A stretch of 64,000 nucleotides of DNA from Apostichopus japonicus (GCF_037975245.1 NC_092573.1:8462501-8526500); one strand, 5' to 3'. Shown: positions 24,401 through 30,963, counted from the stretch's first letter. Program-made: numbers and translations. Notes: generated by a model from the letters alone, not told the origin.

Positions 24401-27400
24401 TGCTCAACAATGTGGACTCGACTTAATATCCATCATCGGTATAATTGTTGAAAGTTTCTTCCGGAGGTAAGACTCACAGATGTTTTCAGTGATCTCAAGG
24501 AGGATTATAGTTGATAAATAACTGTCTCAGTTTGGTCAAATATGGAAGGGTTTAGTAGTAGTAGTAGTTAAATCTTGGTTCAAATTTGAAAACTGCTGGA
24601 TACCATTATTTGACATTCTAGCATATCCTGCGGCAATTTTGACTTCATAATATTTCTATTCATGTTTCCATAGCAACATGGAAGCCAGTACTACAGTGAC
24701 TTTGATCTGACCTGCGGAGATGAAGACTCGTTGAAAAGACTGATCGGCGACCTGTTGTGTCGAGGAGAATCGATCGACTTGCTACAGTCGTTAATCAAAG
24801 TCTGTTCGATCGAGAACTGGACCAGCTCGATGAATGTCAAGGAGACTCTAGGGAGAATTACAGATGATATTAGGTAAGATCTTCAGATCAGCTTAAAGGT
24901 TGCCATGGCAATATTCCCTTTAGCTTTTATCTCAAACTCGTGTCGGTGTCAGTTACATTAAAGAGCATGTATTAATGACACCATGCATGTTGTCTCAGAT
25001 GACCATTAAAAATTAGCCCTGCCTCATCAGAAAAACAGAAATGGTGGGTGATAAAAGCTCTCTTGACGCACTGTTATTGTACGCTATTGTTTCAGTGATA
25101 GAACACTGCTCTTGTGACCAACACACTCACAGGTTTGAACTGTCGTTATAAGAAATTATAAATACAATTATTGCCTGATTATATTGACAGTAATGAGTTA
25201 AGTGCAGCTAGTCATCCCAAATGAAATAAAAACTTACATTTTTACTTTTATTTTTAATGTTTTAGAAGGAACAGTACCACTGAAGAGGGCAGCAAACAGA
25301 ACTCTGCCATGGACGTGCTCAGGAAAGTTGTAGAGAGTGTCAAACGACATATAGACAAGGGGTAAGATAAATTACTCTAAGGTAGATATTTTGTAATACC
25401 ACCTGCACTACCTATGAAATATTGACCAATCATAGAGCTAGAATATCATGTATGAAATAATTTGTAATAGTCATATATCCACCTGAAAGATTATATTCTT
25501 TATACTTAACAAGCAGAGTAGAAAAGGAAAAAGAGAAATACACCAGTTGCATTTCGTTGAAGTCTGAAATTCAAAGTCAATGAAATATTGTCCGACCATT
25601 TTCAAATATGTGAGGTTTCAAGGTTAGGTAAACAACGAGATTATAGATGAAAAGTACAACTTTTTGAAAAATAGTTTCTGTAATGACATTCACAGAAGTT
25701 CACTGTGTTCATTCTTGGCATAACAAAGGGTTTGTTTATCAGATTAATCTGCCTTCCAACAACAAGAACAACAACGATATCTATAGAACCAAGATGGAGT
25801 ATATTCGACCAGCCATGTGGGATAGTTTTGTCTTTCATATCTGTGTTAAAGCGCCTCCTTTCAGTGGCATGATCCTTTCATATCCTGATTGCTCGATCAA
25901 CACTCTCTCTGCTCGTTGTTACAGAGGTACGGTCGTGAACCATAATCACGTGATCGGAGTCTTGAAACCATTCTGTGATGACTCGGACGTCCCAGCCTCG
26001 GCAAGAGTGGCAGTTATACAGTTGCTAGATCAGGTGAGGTGCACTGTGGGAGAAATGATCACTGGATATAAAACTCCTTCATTTTGTCATATTGATGATT
26101 TTAGTGTTCTGAAAGTTTGACTTCTAGAGGCCAAATAAAATCTGTGAAGTGATTTGCTATCTTGCAGCTTTGATAAAGTTAGGTTCTTTATATTTTATCT
26201 CTAGTGAAGAAAAATTGGCGTAAAATTGCAAATAAATACAAAGTAAAGTAATGTCGAGCAAAATGGTCAAGCAATTGTGTTAAATAATACGCTTGTGATG
26301 TGACACTTTATCTCTCTCTTTGTTTTTTTTGGGGGGGGGGAGTGGGAGGATGTCCATTTGACTCTCTTAAGTGAAATGAATGCAAATTGTTGCCCTTCTT
26401 AGTCTTTGGAGTTCTATTCATTATTCACTCTGCTTTGAAGTAGGACATGAAAGTACAGTATAGCAAAAATTATCCCAACTTTTTGGTGACCAGTTAGACC
26501 AGAAAGATGTAGATATTTTGTTTAAAAATTTCATTTTTCTTTAAGTCTGGACCTAAATTTTTTTGGCACAATATTTTCTTTGTAAAATGACCTGAAAATG
26601 ATGAAAAGTCAACTATCTACTTCTTAATGACTATTCATTTATATCTACAGACCTTTGACCTGAGTGGTGACGATTCATTAGGCTTACTACTCTCTCAGAC
26701 TCAGGCCTTAGTGTCAGAATGCTGGACCAGGAAGGTAAGATACAGAGTGAACATTTGTTCAAGGAAATTTAGATAGGATAGGATAGGATAGGATAGGATA
26801 GGAAAGGAAAGGATAGTATAGATAATTTAAGATAGGAAAAGAAAGGTGTTTGTAAATTACGAATTCTGTCTCCATTCTGAGATGATGTTTCAAAGTTCTG
26901 AGATAAGCACCTTTTGCAGTAGTTGCTCAATCATCCTTGATTATACTTACAGCCCTCCATATCTCTACTTTGATATATTCTTGACAGCCGTTCATCTAGT
27001 CACAAGTCTCTTTCATATTTTCATGTGACCTTACTCTTTGCCTATGATAAATAGTTCAATACTCTACTATTAGGAAAGAATCACTACCTCTCAGGGAATA
27101 ATTTAAAAGCATCCCAATTTAGCAGCTTTGAGGGCTCTAAACTTTTGTCTCTTTTAAAAATACTATGCATTATATATGTATGTTTAAACAAAAACAGCTG
27201 TATATCTGTATAACAATTTGTCCATTTTGTTATAGCATTTTGCGATGCGATACTTGATAAGTTACTCCTGGCCTTAACTATTTCACAATGGATGTTTAAC
27301 GTTGTCTTGCAGAGTATTAATGAGTCTGCTGTTTGTCATAGCTCCTTGACAAATCATCTTTTCTTGTATATATATCTTGTGATGTCTAAACAATCTCTGT

Positions 27401-30400
27401 TCTTTATATTTTTTATATTTTTTAATTGTTTTCTTTTTTTCTTTCATTTTTCCTTTCTTTGCAGGTGGAAGCCGCAGATATTCAAGATGAAAAGTCCAGG
27501 TTTTCACTCTTTCAAGATTTACTGTCATCAGCCAATTCATTTATTCATCTTGTGACTCTTAGTAAACTTCTCCAGCAGTGGCCTGGATTCCAAAGTCTAC
27601 GGTAAGTAATGAGGAAAAATGCAGAAACCTCTGAGGGAGGAAATAAAGTAAAATAATGTCGAATAAAATAATAAATAAATCATCGTTTTCTCTTCTTATG
27701 TGTTAACTACCTCTTTTGGCTGTTTCAGTTTGCAAAGCGATGAGTAGGAGTTTTTCATAATCTGGTTATTACATGCATTCAATAAATCTTGCTGAATATG
27801 GAGCTACAATTGTTGTGGTAAGGTTGGAACAGAGCAGGCCAAATCAAACTGATTATTGTTAGAAATATTTCATGCACATTGGTGAATTTTTGAAATCCCC
27901 CTAAAGTATGGTAAGAGGTCGAGTCTTTCAAATTAAAGTCTTGGGAACAATAGTGCAGGTCCCTCAAACCCACACTATACGGTAACCACAGTAACATGTT
28001 GCTTACAACACACTATAGGGTAACCACAGTAACATGTTGCTTACAGCACACCCCCTGTCATTTCTTGTTTTCCTGTCCTCCACCCCTTCCCTCCCTCACT
28101 TACCCCCACACCCTTGTCCTGCTCTAAAGGTATTTTCTAAAAGAAGTTATCTTAATGAATATGTTTGTTCTTTCTTTAGTTTTTTAATTTTTTTGTAACT
28201 TTGCTCGTATTCAGTCTTCTAGAAAATTTGGATTTTTAAGGCTCCATGTTTTCATTTCTTATTAATTTATTTATTTCTTCTTAACTTAGTAACCAGACGG
28301 TGGATTTCAATCCATGGATGATGTTACTAGAGTCTATGACCCAAGATTCAGATTTCAAAGGTCAAGTTGCAATATTCTTGGAAATCATTGGACTGAAGGA
28401 GTGCAATATTCATCTGAATCAAGAGGTAACTCTCACTGAATTCACTGCCATTTTATCATTTTTGTTTATATTTGTGTACCAATCAGATCGGTTACAAGCT
28501 TACGTTACACCTTGTGAGTTACGTTCTCTGAATAAAGGTCTTCTCACCATTATGCCTACTAACAGATCATGGGGAAAGTTGCTGTTTTGCTTCTCTTTGC
28601 CCCCTCCCACCTCCCCCTTCCCCTCCCACCTCCCCCTCCCTCAACATCTTTGGAACAAAACACCTGATTACATCAAGCTCTCTGTTCCTCTTGTGTCCTT
28701 CAAATCTAAAAACTCATCTGTTTTGAGAACTCATCAACTTCTAGTAAATGGACTGTTTGTTTTATTGTTATGTTATTCTTTGTGTGTTTTGCCTTTCATC
28801 ACTGCTGTTTCAGTGCCCCACGAGCGTCTTCTCGACAGATAACGGCGCAATATAAAAACTCCCTTTTCTATATTTATTATGAATACTATTATAATTGTGT
28901 GCATTTCCTGGCTGTCATGCAATAACATGCCTGATTATATTGTATACTGCTGTTGTCACTTGCTTGACATTCAATGCCATGCCTTACCTCGCTGGCCAAT
29001 TAAAACATTATGCCCAAGTGTTAATGGTCAGGTTCACCGATTTCAAACAGGATTTAACCGTTAGATTTATTGCTATCCTTAGTTCACCCTTTAGCCTTAC
29101 AGTGTCATCACTTCCAGGATGTTAGCAACTTGTAAATTGACATCTAAAAACTACTGAGAATTGTCACTAGCCAACAAAAAAGTAGGTTGTCTTTCAACAA
29201 CAGAGACACATTTTGATTTCATTACACAAGCAAGTTTGGGAATCCATTTCCTTAATAATTTGTAACGCTGTGAGAAACAAATTGAACGTTTTTGCAGAAA
29301 GGTTTCTCGAGTGACTTTTCATCCTCTTGAAGGCACAAGATTTGTTCTATATCGACTTGAGCACCGAAAGGTCATATACCTAAGCCGCCCGTAAAATGTC
29401 ATAAACCTTGCCTCTTTTGCCTCTTTCGACAGGATGTTGAGAAGATTTATCAAATTTTGTCGTCTTTAGAGGAACTGCTGGCCGGATGGAAAGTCATCCT
29501 GCTCTGTGGCCAGGATTTACTTTATCAACAGATTGTTCTGGATCTGAAAAACGTCACCGAGGTGAGATAAATTGCGTAATTATCTACGATATTTTGATGT
29601 GCTTAGCAATGGGATGAAAGTGACGGATCGTCTCTTAAATATTGTTGCCTTGTTTTCTTACAAGACTCCAGTTGGCATGGCCATCTCTCAATTTCCTAAA
29701 GCTGTTTTAGCTTCTGTTTTAGTTTTCTTTTCATTCTTCATGGAACTTTATTTACTCACAAGGTTTATACTGAAATGCCTAAACTATGTGTCATACACAT
29801 GACATGCATAAATATTGCAGCAAAGTTTGTTGTCATATGCAAATTCATTGAGTCTTTAATAGCAAGAATGAAAAATTAAACTTGAGAAGAAAATTTTTGT
29901 ATATGCAAATTCAAAATGATACCTTCAGACAACAAATTCCGAGAATTCCATTCTGAAAGTATAGCATCTGATCTTGATTCGATCTAACCAAAGTTGTGAT
30001 GGAACCTTAGTTCACAACTGCTGTATATTCCTGCTTTATAGCAAAATGTTTAAACATCCACCAGGCCCATATGAAAGGGCCAGGAGTGGGGTGGGGGAGG
30101 GGGTGGAGGGGTGGGGGTGTGTGCACACACTACAAACATTTTCAAAGGTCCACATTTTTCATGGTAGAGAATGGTCTTTTGTGGTGTGGGGCACGTTACC
30201 ACTAACTGTATCAAATGTCACAATATGTCGATGTGGTTGCTAAATATAGCACCATTTTGCTTCTCAAGTTCCATTCATTATGGAAAACAACCACCCCCCC
30301 ACCAAGATGGTGTTCACTACATAGGTCCACATCTTCAGTAAATGCACACTCCTATAGAAAATCCTGGTTACAGGCTTGCGGAAATTTTCACTTACTTTTC

Positions 30401-30766
30401 TACATTTAATTTTTTAATTTTGTTAATTTTTCTGAGCTAAACAAGTAGATTCTCAATGATTCCTTGTCATTACAGGTTTCCAGTCTTCTTTGCGATGCTC
30501 AACTTCTCGAATTAATCATCTCCCGTAAGTTATCCTGCCGAATAGTCGAGACGGTATTCTACCCCCATCTCGTGGAGCATATACTGCAGATGGAGGACGA
30601 AAAGAGCCAATCAGAGATCGCCATGGCAGTCGCCAACGAGCTGAACCAGAACGGTTATCAAGTAGAGGGTGCAGCACTACTGCTGCAGTTCAGAGGGATA
30701 CACCCAATGTTTCATACTCTTGATGCAGCTTTCTCTGTGGTTTCTAAATGGTTCCCGAAGAGATAG
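353..30766 (+). CDS. NBAS: NBAS homologue, 3' portion of gene (36 exons, C-terminal 1,680 residues)
   Basis: Gene-level entry; exons follow separately. NBAS is the largest subunit of the NRZ (NBAS-RINT1-ZW10) tether at the ER, the metazoan Dsl1 complex, which captures COPI vesicles in Golgi-to-ER retrograde transport; vertebrate NBAS also acts with UPF1 in mRNA decay. Seen here: 36 GT-AG exons whose lengths sum to 5,043 nt, exactly 1,681 codons with the stop and no frame conflict. Exon after exon aligns with remembered human NBAS, from ELLPxxLxILSxFPETTxP through GVDVxRFTxDDxYKxETILGL to the C-terminal RGxHxxFxT segment. The Sec39 homology region is roughly the first 650 residues; the rest is the helical C-terminal half. 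The N-terminal beta-propeller exons lie upstream of the window. Oddities: an acidic stretch (residues 640-681) and a four-copy 11-residue repeat (about 701-744). KNTC1/Rod also has Sec39-like helices but lacks these motifs. Confidence 0.95.
1018..1170 (+). CDS. NBAS: NBAS exon 2 of window
   Basis: Residues 46-97, acidic and Trp-rich (EVYEWAEQ, SDWSED). It corresponds to the stretch of human NBAS rich in WCEQDWCED-type motifs. Acceptor tccacag, donor gtatgt; enters and leaves in phase 2. The following intron (1171-1549) shows only T-runs and C-runs. Confidence 0.9.
1550..1628 (+). CDS. NBAS: NBAS exon 3 of window
   Basis: Residues 97-123, including WYSFRIREIENQSHQ, which matches WYQKRAMEIENLTRQ in human NBAS. 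Acceptor cttacacag, donor gtaacc. The following 0.9-kb intron contains the paired 85-bp repeats and the hammerhead-like relic described separately. Confidence 0.92.
1713..1797 (+). repeat. 85-bp direct repeat, left copy
   Basis: Nearly identical (about 92% by eye) to 2070-2155 in the same intron and in the same orientation. The two copies bracket a 270-bp segment with a Penelope-like hammerhead motif. This may be a long target duplication or the repeated end of a retroelement. Confidence 0.8.
1798..2069 (+). mobile_element. Penelope-like retroelement relic with hammerhead-like motif
   Basis: A segment without coding capacity lying between two 85-bp direct repeats. Positions 1945-1983 read as a compact hammerhead-type fold: a four-base stem I (GCCT with AGGC), a CTGAAG core, a stem II hairpin (GATCC with GGATC), then GAAACGTC at the expected cleavage triplet. 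Penelope-like elements are known to carry such minimal hammerheads. The core has one extra T relative to the CTGANGA consensus, so it may be inactive. Assignment rests on motif shape only. Confidence 0.5.
2070..2155 (+). repeat. 85-bp direct repeat, right copy
   Basis: Partner of 1713-1797. Differences are scattered single bases plus one inserted T, so the duplication is not recent. Confidence 0.8.
2542..2592 (+). CDS. NBAS: NBAS exon 4 of window
   Basis: A 51-nt phase 0-0 microexon, residues 124-140 (VDNAIELARLASERGIQ), matching VDCALSLIHLGMERNIP in human NBAS. Acceptor tttgtttag, donor gtaagt. The following intron contains a G-run (2933-2974) able to form a G-quadruplex and otherwise nothing recognised. 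Confidence 0.9.
3167..3301 (+). CDS. NBAS: NBAS exon 5 of window
   Basis: Residues 141-185, containing LTLEEIEKMDDLEKIKQLM, matching LTLKELQQMKDIEKLRLLM in human NBAS. Phase 0 at both ends; donor gtaaga. The following intron (3302-4463) carries one copy of a dispersed repeat at about 3850-4025. Confidence 0.95.
3850..4025 (+). repeat. Dispersed repeat, copy A (relative of the 17.5-kb element)
   Basis: Carries the blocks gctgcagcagctg, gaatcaatatcaaacaatag and gcagccccctc in the same order as the element at 17509-18123, but without its 70-bp array. The ends are degraded and I see no terminal inverted repeats. Confidence 0.6.
4464..4589 (+). CDS. NBAS: NBAS exon 6 of window
   Basis: Residues 186-227, with RWVLPFLERCERKTPG, matching QWMVPFLHRCEKQSPG in human NBAS. 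Phase 0-0, acceptor ctattcag, donor gtaaat. The following intron (4590-5134) is plain AT-rich DNA. Confidence 0.95.
5135..5182 (+). CDS. NBAS: NBAS exon 7 of window (48-nt microexon)
   Basis: Residues 228-243 (NDLAYCLQIFENCKPG), matching GDLKFPLKIFQHSKPD in human NBAS. Phase 0-0, acceptor catttag, donor gtgagt. The following 1.1-kb intron shows nothing recognised beyond a C-run near 6000. Confidence 0.9.
6308..6441 (+). CDS. NBAS: NBAS exon 8 of window
   Basis: Residues 244-288, including VPLALECVYSCEGKDQ and LNCLPKKGFG, close to IALECIYTCERNDQ and LECLPERGYG of human NBAS. Acceptor cctgcag, donor gtgagg; ends in phase 2. The intron 6442-6942 has only a short C-run near 6868. Confidence 0.95.
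6943..7128 (+). CDS. NBAS: NBAS exon 9 of window
   Basis: Residues 288-350, a helical stretch (MGALHHDIEQLQNHLRAVE) ending near LMIQLTRQAPKP, which parallels LMVRLTRHTGRKQP of human NBAS. Acceptor ttcttgcag, donor gtgagt. The following 0.9-kb intron has no recognised feature. Confidence 0.93.
8047..8149 (+). CDS. NBAS: NBAS exon 10 of window
   Basis: Residues 350-384, with WFHLLEDCMELRDKVYSCV, matching WRTLLQDMLTMQQNVYTCL in human NBAS. Acceptor cttccag, donor gtaaac. The following intron is AT-rich with a tataatccc-type repeat and (TA)n at about 8665-8745. Confidence 0.93.
8810..9075 (+). CDS. NBAS: NBAS exon 11 of window
   Basis: Residues 385-473. Ends with YESSVRLVLSAAKEYFDAS and MDLAR, matching YEKSIDLVLAASREYFNSS and MDLARCC of human NBAS. 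The first part (GSEKKSNIQLAGEFLARAR) is less conserved. Acceptor ttttttaag, donor gtgcgt. Confidence 0.95.
9354..9519. mobile_element. Foldback MITE, about 47-bp inverted repeats
   Basis: The 47 bases at each end form imperfect inverted repeats that start ggggttaatcaacggt and end accgttgattaacccc, with gattaatgcac facing its complement inside. The middle is CpG-rich (gagggcggagcccgag). A partial relative of the left arm (gcgttactcacaggattaat) recurs at about 9628-9650. I see no clean target-site duplication. Confidence 0.75.
9877..10340 (+). repeat. Two tandem copies of a 250-bp unit
   Basis: The segment starting agtaaataaaacctattta at about 9877 recurs from about 10126 at 251-bp spacing with about 95% identity by eye, including the block cgcactatgacaccgtacc. 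Each unit also contains internal near-repeats of the type aaaatatcttgtcccacag. No coding sense is evident. Confidence 0.85.
10654..10766 (+). CDS. NBAS: NBAS exon 12 of window
   Basis: Residues 473-511, with EELDLIQ-type sequence (DDELDLIQSLSLL) as in human NBAS (QEELDLIQAVGCL). The acceptor follows a (TC)n tract. Donor gtgaga, phase 1. The following 0.7-kb intron has only a 36-bp tandem duplication near 11018-11085. Confidence 0.95.
11507..11586 (+). CDS. NBAS: NBAS exon 13 of window
   Basis: Residues 511-537, including LVKMALQSSPTAYKSSGK, matching LIKECISQSPTCYKQSTK in human NBAS. Acceptor accttttag, donor gtgaga. The following intron (11587-12377) holds nothing recognised. Confidence 0.94.
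12378..12473 (+). CDS. NBAS: NBAS exon 14 of window
   Basis: Residues 538-569, including ILDLARLLRV and LIAETALK, matching LLGLAELLRVAG and LLVEQALR of human NBAS. Phase 0-0, donor gtgaaa. The following intron has a C-rich patch near 12585-12640. Confidence 0.93.
13095..13216 (+). CDS. NBAS: NBAS exon 15 of window
   Basis: Residues 570-610, including GWTVCKKLAEAKGFQNKEAR, matching SWDVCSQLGQSEGYQDLATR in position. Acceptor cgttgcag, donor gtggga, which is a weaker donor. The following intron (13217-13883) shows no supported feature. Confidence 0.93.
13884..13971 (+). CDS. NBAS: NBAS exon 16 of window
   Basis: Residues 610-639, beginning RQELIAYALCYCDPSAFEEM, matching RQELMAFALTHCPPSSIELL of human NBAS. 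Acceptor acttgcag, donor gtaagt. It marks the approximate end of the Sec39 homology region. Confidence 0.95.
14257..14382 (+). CDS. NBAS: NBAS exon 17 of window, acidic low-complexity segment
   Basis: Residues 640-681. After MLGEILGFSDDL the exon is almost entirely Glu/Asp with few other residues. Frame and position fit between flanking conserved exons; the human protein has a different, milder acidic linker here. Acceptor tttaag, donor gtaagt, phase 0-0. Probably a flexible linker (inference). Confidence 0.85.
14516..14895 (+). repeat. Tandem duplication of about 190 bp before NBAS exon 18
   Basis: Blocks at about 14516-14700 and 14707-14895 align along their length, each starting ctaacccttgttt and carrying a strong 3' splice-site look-alike (ttctttctttag). 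The second copy runs into the true acceptor of exon 18, which is weaker. Use of either decoy would shift the reading frame. Confidence 0.8.
14905..15249 (+). CDS. NBAS: NBAS exon 18 of window, contains four-copy 11-residue repeat
   Basis: Residues 682-796 and the longest exon in the window. It carries four consecutive 11-residue units of the type ATTRxVLASTG (14962-15084, the last shortened), then FWKESLKWVRPLSQLK and WYHPFYQSIL. Human NBAS has TTATTMKVLSNTTTTTKAVL, about two units, then WWKKSLTYLRPLQ and CHPFYESVI. The acceptor is gaag at 14903-14904; a second AG six bases on (14909-14910) would drop two residues in frame. Third-position differences dominate between the repeat copies. Confidence 0.93.
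15580..15730 (+). CDS. NBAS: NBAS exon 19 of window
   Basis: Residues 797-847, with NEALLRFSLLARGQ matching AEVLLRTGKLAEAK of human NBAS. It ends gcatattactggag with donor gtaact, phase 1. The exon end and donor are copied repeatedly in the following intron. Read-through of the first donor meets TAG after two codons. Confidence 0.92.
15712..16145 (+). repeat. Minisatellite that reiterates the exon-19 splice donor
   Basis: About eight degenerate units of a 35-70-bp repeat. Units of the form atattactggaggtaactagg, the last bases of exon 19 plus its donor, recur near 15825, 15957 and 16066, with a variant having gtagct near 15864. Alternating units read catactactcaaggtaactag. Open frames across it on the minus strand are by-products of the repeat. 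Confidence 0.85.
16414..16490 (+). CDS. NBAS: NBAS exon 20 of window
   Basis: Residues 847-872, VLLQLASQRL and LSLTICYLLALMK, matching VLLQLASEALPNDMTLALAYLLALPQ of human NBAS. Acceptor tttttgcag, donor gttcgt (a non-consensus +3). The following intron (16491-16889) holds nothing recognised. Confidence 0.95.
16890..17190 (+). CDS. NBAS: NBAS exon 21 of window
   Basis: Residues 873-973, including FEKMPRSAVTLEMAAYVYAL and LLDDFVQAQTLQNLGRG, matching FEKQSPSALSLQLAAYYYSL and LLDFTQAQILQGLRKG of human NBAS. Acceptor gtcctag, donor gtacat. The helical pattern fits the C-terminal alpha-solenoid. Confidence 0.96.
17509..18123. mobile_element. TIR element with internal 70-bp tandem array
   Basis: Bounded by perfect 13-bp terminal inverted repeats, aggtaccatgtca and tgacatggtacct. 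About 490 bp of the interior (about 17525-18015) is seven tandem copies of an exactly 70-bp unit containing gctgcagcagctgtgaag and gaatcaatatcaaacaata. No coding capacity and no clear target duplication. Related sequence without the array occurs at about 3850, 20920 (inverted) and 40675. Confidence 0.85.
18160..18226 (+). CDS. NBAS: NBAS exon 22 of window
   Basis: Residues 973-995, GVDVARFTRDDEYKKETILG, among the most conserved stretches (human GVDVQRFTADDQYKRETILG). Acceptor tattttag after a (TC)n tract, donor gtaagt. The following intron has a degenerate ctatcactgta-type repeat at 18640-18815. Confidence 0.97.
18907..19017 (+). CDS. NBAS: NBAS exon 23 of window
   Basis: Residues 995-1032, LEDKVYDLSVSLAKKY and HMEFLFSDSGL, matching LEESVYSIAISLAQRY and HLEFLFTDSGL of human NBAS. 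Acceptor ccgtccag, donor gtaagg. Confidence 0.97.
19600..19805 (+). repeat. Three tandem copies of a 66-67-bp unit
   Basis: Unit containing ttatctgcacat and gctgataggataggtatag; the latter block starts near 19641, 19708 and 19774, giving periods of 67 and 66 bp. It lies in the NBAS intron 19018-20032. Confidence 0.85.
20033..20274 (+). CDS. NBAS: NBAS exon 24 of window
   Basis: Residues 1032-1113, GLSTTKIEERVKQLLLLPTL and IEGSDHASLLYYYTLLQ, matching GLSTLEIENRAQDLHLFETL and IGGFDHERLQYYFTLLE of human NBAS. Acceptor catttccag, donor gtgagt. Confidence 0.96.
20917..21075 (-). repeat. Dispersed repeat, copy C (inverted relative of the 17.5-kb element)
   Basis: On the minus strand it shares the blocks with gattttcaatc-type, tgctgcagccccctcagctt and aaggactatgtcc. 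It lacks the 70-bp array and clear ends. The same intron holds the A-rich repeat at 21438-21512. Confidence 0.55.
21438..21512 (+). repeat. A-rich microsatellite, (A10-12 TTG)n
   Basis: Five units of ten to twelve A followed by TTG, about 14-15 bp each, 70 bp upstream of the acceptor of NBAS exon 25. Confidence 0.9.
21585..21697 (+). CDS. NBAS: NBAS exon 25 of window
   Basis: Residues 1113-1150, LDYKEMMEGHPYKTLPPVL, matching LNYKKLTDENMSPLEALEPV in position. Acceptor ttaacag, donor gtaact; phase 1 to 0. The following intron 21698-22119 is T-rich with a G-run near 21815. Confidence 0.94.
22120..22218 (+). CDS. NBAS: NBAS exon 26 of window
   Basis: Residues 1151-1183, with SSQVFGIYVKKLFWHGDQ matching SSLYTIWLQKLFWTGDPH of human NBAS. 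Phase 0-0, donor gtgagt. The following intron has a G-run near 22272-22300 and nothing else recognised. Confidence 0.95.
22816..22929 (+). CDS. NBAS: NBAS exon 27 of window
   Basis: Residues 1184-1221, ADWLHRYEACGEFFSKLSPN, matching PEWLHAYDVCMKYFDRLHPG of human NBAS. Phase 0-0, acceptor atccacag, donor gtacga. Confidence 0.95.
22983..23205 (+). repeat. Diverged 130-bp tandem duplication
   Basis: The block gtttcaatatgtattaatac with agaaattctgttg and aagtgagcc near 22986 recurs about 130 bp on (gtttcagtatgtgtctacta near 23116) with many substitutions. No coding signal. Confidence 0.6.
23641..23838 (+). CDS. NBAS: NBAS exon 28 of window
   Basis: Residues 1222-1287, LELECRQNIIGRALKYTRQK and a helical stretch ending LKKIDG. 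It corresponds to the LSVEARKEMTRKAIKTVKHF region of human NBAS. Acceptor ctcccttcag, donor gtaaga, phase 0-0. Confidence 0.93.
24045..24128 (+). mobile_element. Retroelement 3' tail with (ATT)n
   Basis: Contains catagtttgtttggcgctat followed by ataaaaattatgt and an ATT run. An almost identical sequence lies inverted at 59365-59440. A gcgctatataa-type end followed by a trinucleotide run is typical of SINE/LINE 3' ends. No body could be delimited. Confidence 0.65.
24674..24873 (+). CDS. NBAS: NBAS exon 29 of window
   Basis: Residues 1288-1354, with YYSDFDLTCGDEDSLKRLI and SIDLLQSLIKVC, weakly matching YSHLYDLSRSEKEKLHDEAV and LAMIQQLLEVAV of human NBAS. Acceptor ttccatag, donor gtaaga, phase 2. 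The following intron 24874-25265 is featureless. Confidence 0.92.
25266..25361 (+). CDS. NBAS: NBAS exon 30 of window
   Basis: Residues 1354-1386, with MDVLRKVVESVKRHIDKG matching LKVLEGVVAAVHASVDKG of human NBAS. Acceptor atgttttag, donor gtaaga, phase 2. The following intron 25362-25924 holds nothing recognised. Confidence 0.94.
25925..26033 (+). CDS. NBAS: NBAS exon 31 of window
   Basis: Residues 1386-1422, VIGVLKPFCDDSDVPASARV and AVIQLLDQ, matching LLEWLRPFCADDAWPVRPRI and HVLQILGQ of human NBAS. Acceptor ttgttacag, donor gtgagg. The following intron has a T-run plus G-run near 26325-26345. Confidence 0.95.
26651..26734 (+). CDS. NBAS: NBAS exon 32 of window
   Basis: Residues 1423-1450, TFDLSGDDSLGLLLSQTQAL, matching SFHLTEEDSKLLVFFRTEAI of human NBAS. 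Phase 0-0, acceptor atctacag, donor gtaaga. Confidence 0.95.
26771..26830 (+). repeat. (GGATA)n pentanucleotide microsatellite
   Basis: About nine units of GGATA with GGAAA variants, 37 bp downstream of NBAS exon 32. Confidence 0.95.
27465..27601 (+). CDS. NBAS: NBAS exon 33 of window
   Basis: Residues 1451-1496, VEAADIQDEKSRFSLFQDLL and HLVTLSKLLQQWP, matching VDIADIENEENRYCLFMELL and HLVLLLQAWP of human NBAS. Acceptor tttgcag, donor gtaagt. The following intron has a 41-bp tandem duplication (27967-28050). Confidence 0.96.
28290..28425 (+). CDS. NBAS: NBAS exon 34 of window
   Basis: Residues 1496-1541, RNQTVDFNPWMMLLESMTQD, matching VITNNPWVRLATVMLTRCTM of human NBAS. Acceptor aacttag, donor gtaact. 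The reading frame stays open through the intron to 28842, so intron retention would add 138 residues. Confidence 0.94.
28490..28870 (+). mobile_element. LINE 3' end remnant (CR1/L2-like reverse-transcriptase C-terminus)
   Basis: The open frame reads QHLWNKTPDYIKLSVPLVSF, resembling the common LWNxLPxxIRxSxSLxxFK motif at the C-terminal end of CR1/L2/RTE-type LINE reverse transcriptases. The remnant ends near 28842-28857 with gataacggcgcaatataaaa, a typical LINE 3'-end string. A C-rich insert (28601-28642) interrupts it. It is non-functional and lies inside an NBAS intron. Confidence 0.65.
29433..29561 (+). CDS. NBAS: NBAS exon 35 of window
   Basis: Residues 1542-1584, a helical stretch (VEKIYQILSSLEELLAGWKV and LLYQQIVLDLKNVTE) aligned with the LLLNQSLLLPSLKLLLESRD and MALEQITAVTTV region of human NBAS. 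Phase 0-0, acceptor ttcgacag, donor gtgaga. The following intron has a G-run at 30085-30120. Confidence 0.93.
30476..30766 (+). CDS. NBAS: NBAS terminal exon
   Basis: Residues 1585-1680 and the TAG stop. SSLLCDAQLLELIISRKLSC and VEHIL match LSLLLDAKLLVKCVSTPFYP and VDHLL of human NBAS; the end RGIHPMFHTLDAAF matches RGTHQAFRTFSTAL. Acceptor cattacag. This fixes the 3' end of the gene. Confidence 0.96.
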   Translation, partial: VSSLLCDAQLLELIISRKLSCRIVETVFYPHLVEHILQMEDEKSQSEIAMAVANELNQNGYQVEGAALLLQFRGIHPMFHTLDAAFSVVSKWFPKR

Positions 30767-30957
30767 TAAAGAAAGTGAAAAATTAAATGTTTTTGGAAAG
30801 CTGCCTTCAGGAAGAGAAATAGGCCATTTCGATGTTTTATGTCGACCACCGTTGGCGCTATTTCTAAACTCTTTGGAATACTGACAAAGTATCCTATACT
30901 AGTTTGTCAATTGCTGTACAATTGACCCTTTCCCATTCATATCCGTTTTGAATTGAC

Positions 30958-30963
30958 AATAAA
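30958..30963 (+). promoter_or_regulatory. Candidate poly(A) signal of NBAS
   Basis: AATAAA 192 bp after the NBAS stop codon, the first canonical hexamer downstream. Transcript ends were not observed, so a longer 3' UTR is possible. Confidence 0.5.

Noticed and set aside
25683-26120. 145-codon plus-strand open frame taken as one gene
   Set aside because: Only 25925-26033 is coding (NBAS exon 31); the rest is flanking intron with proper splice sites at both edges.
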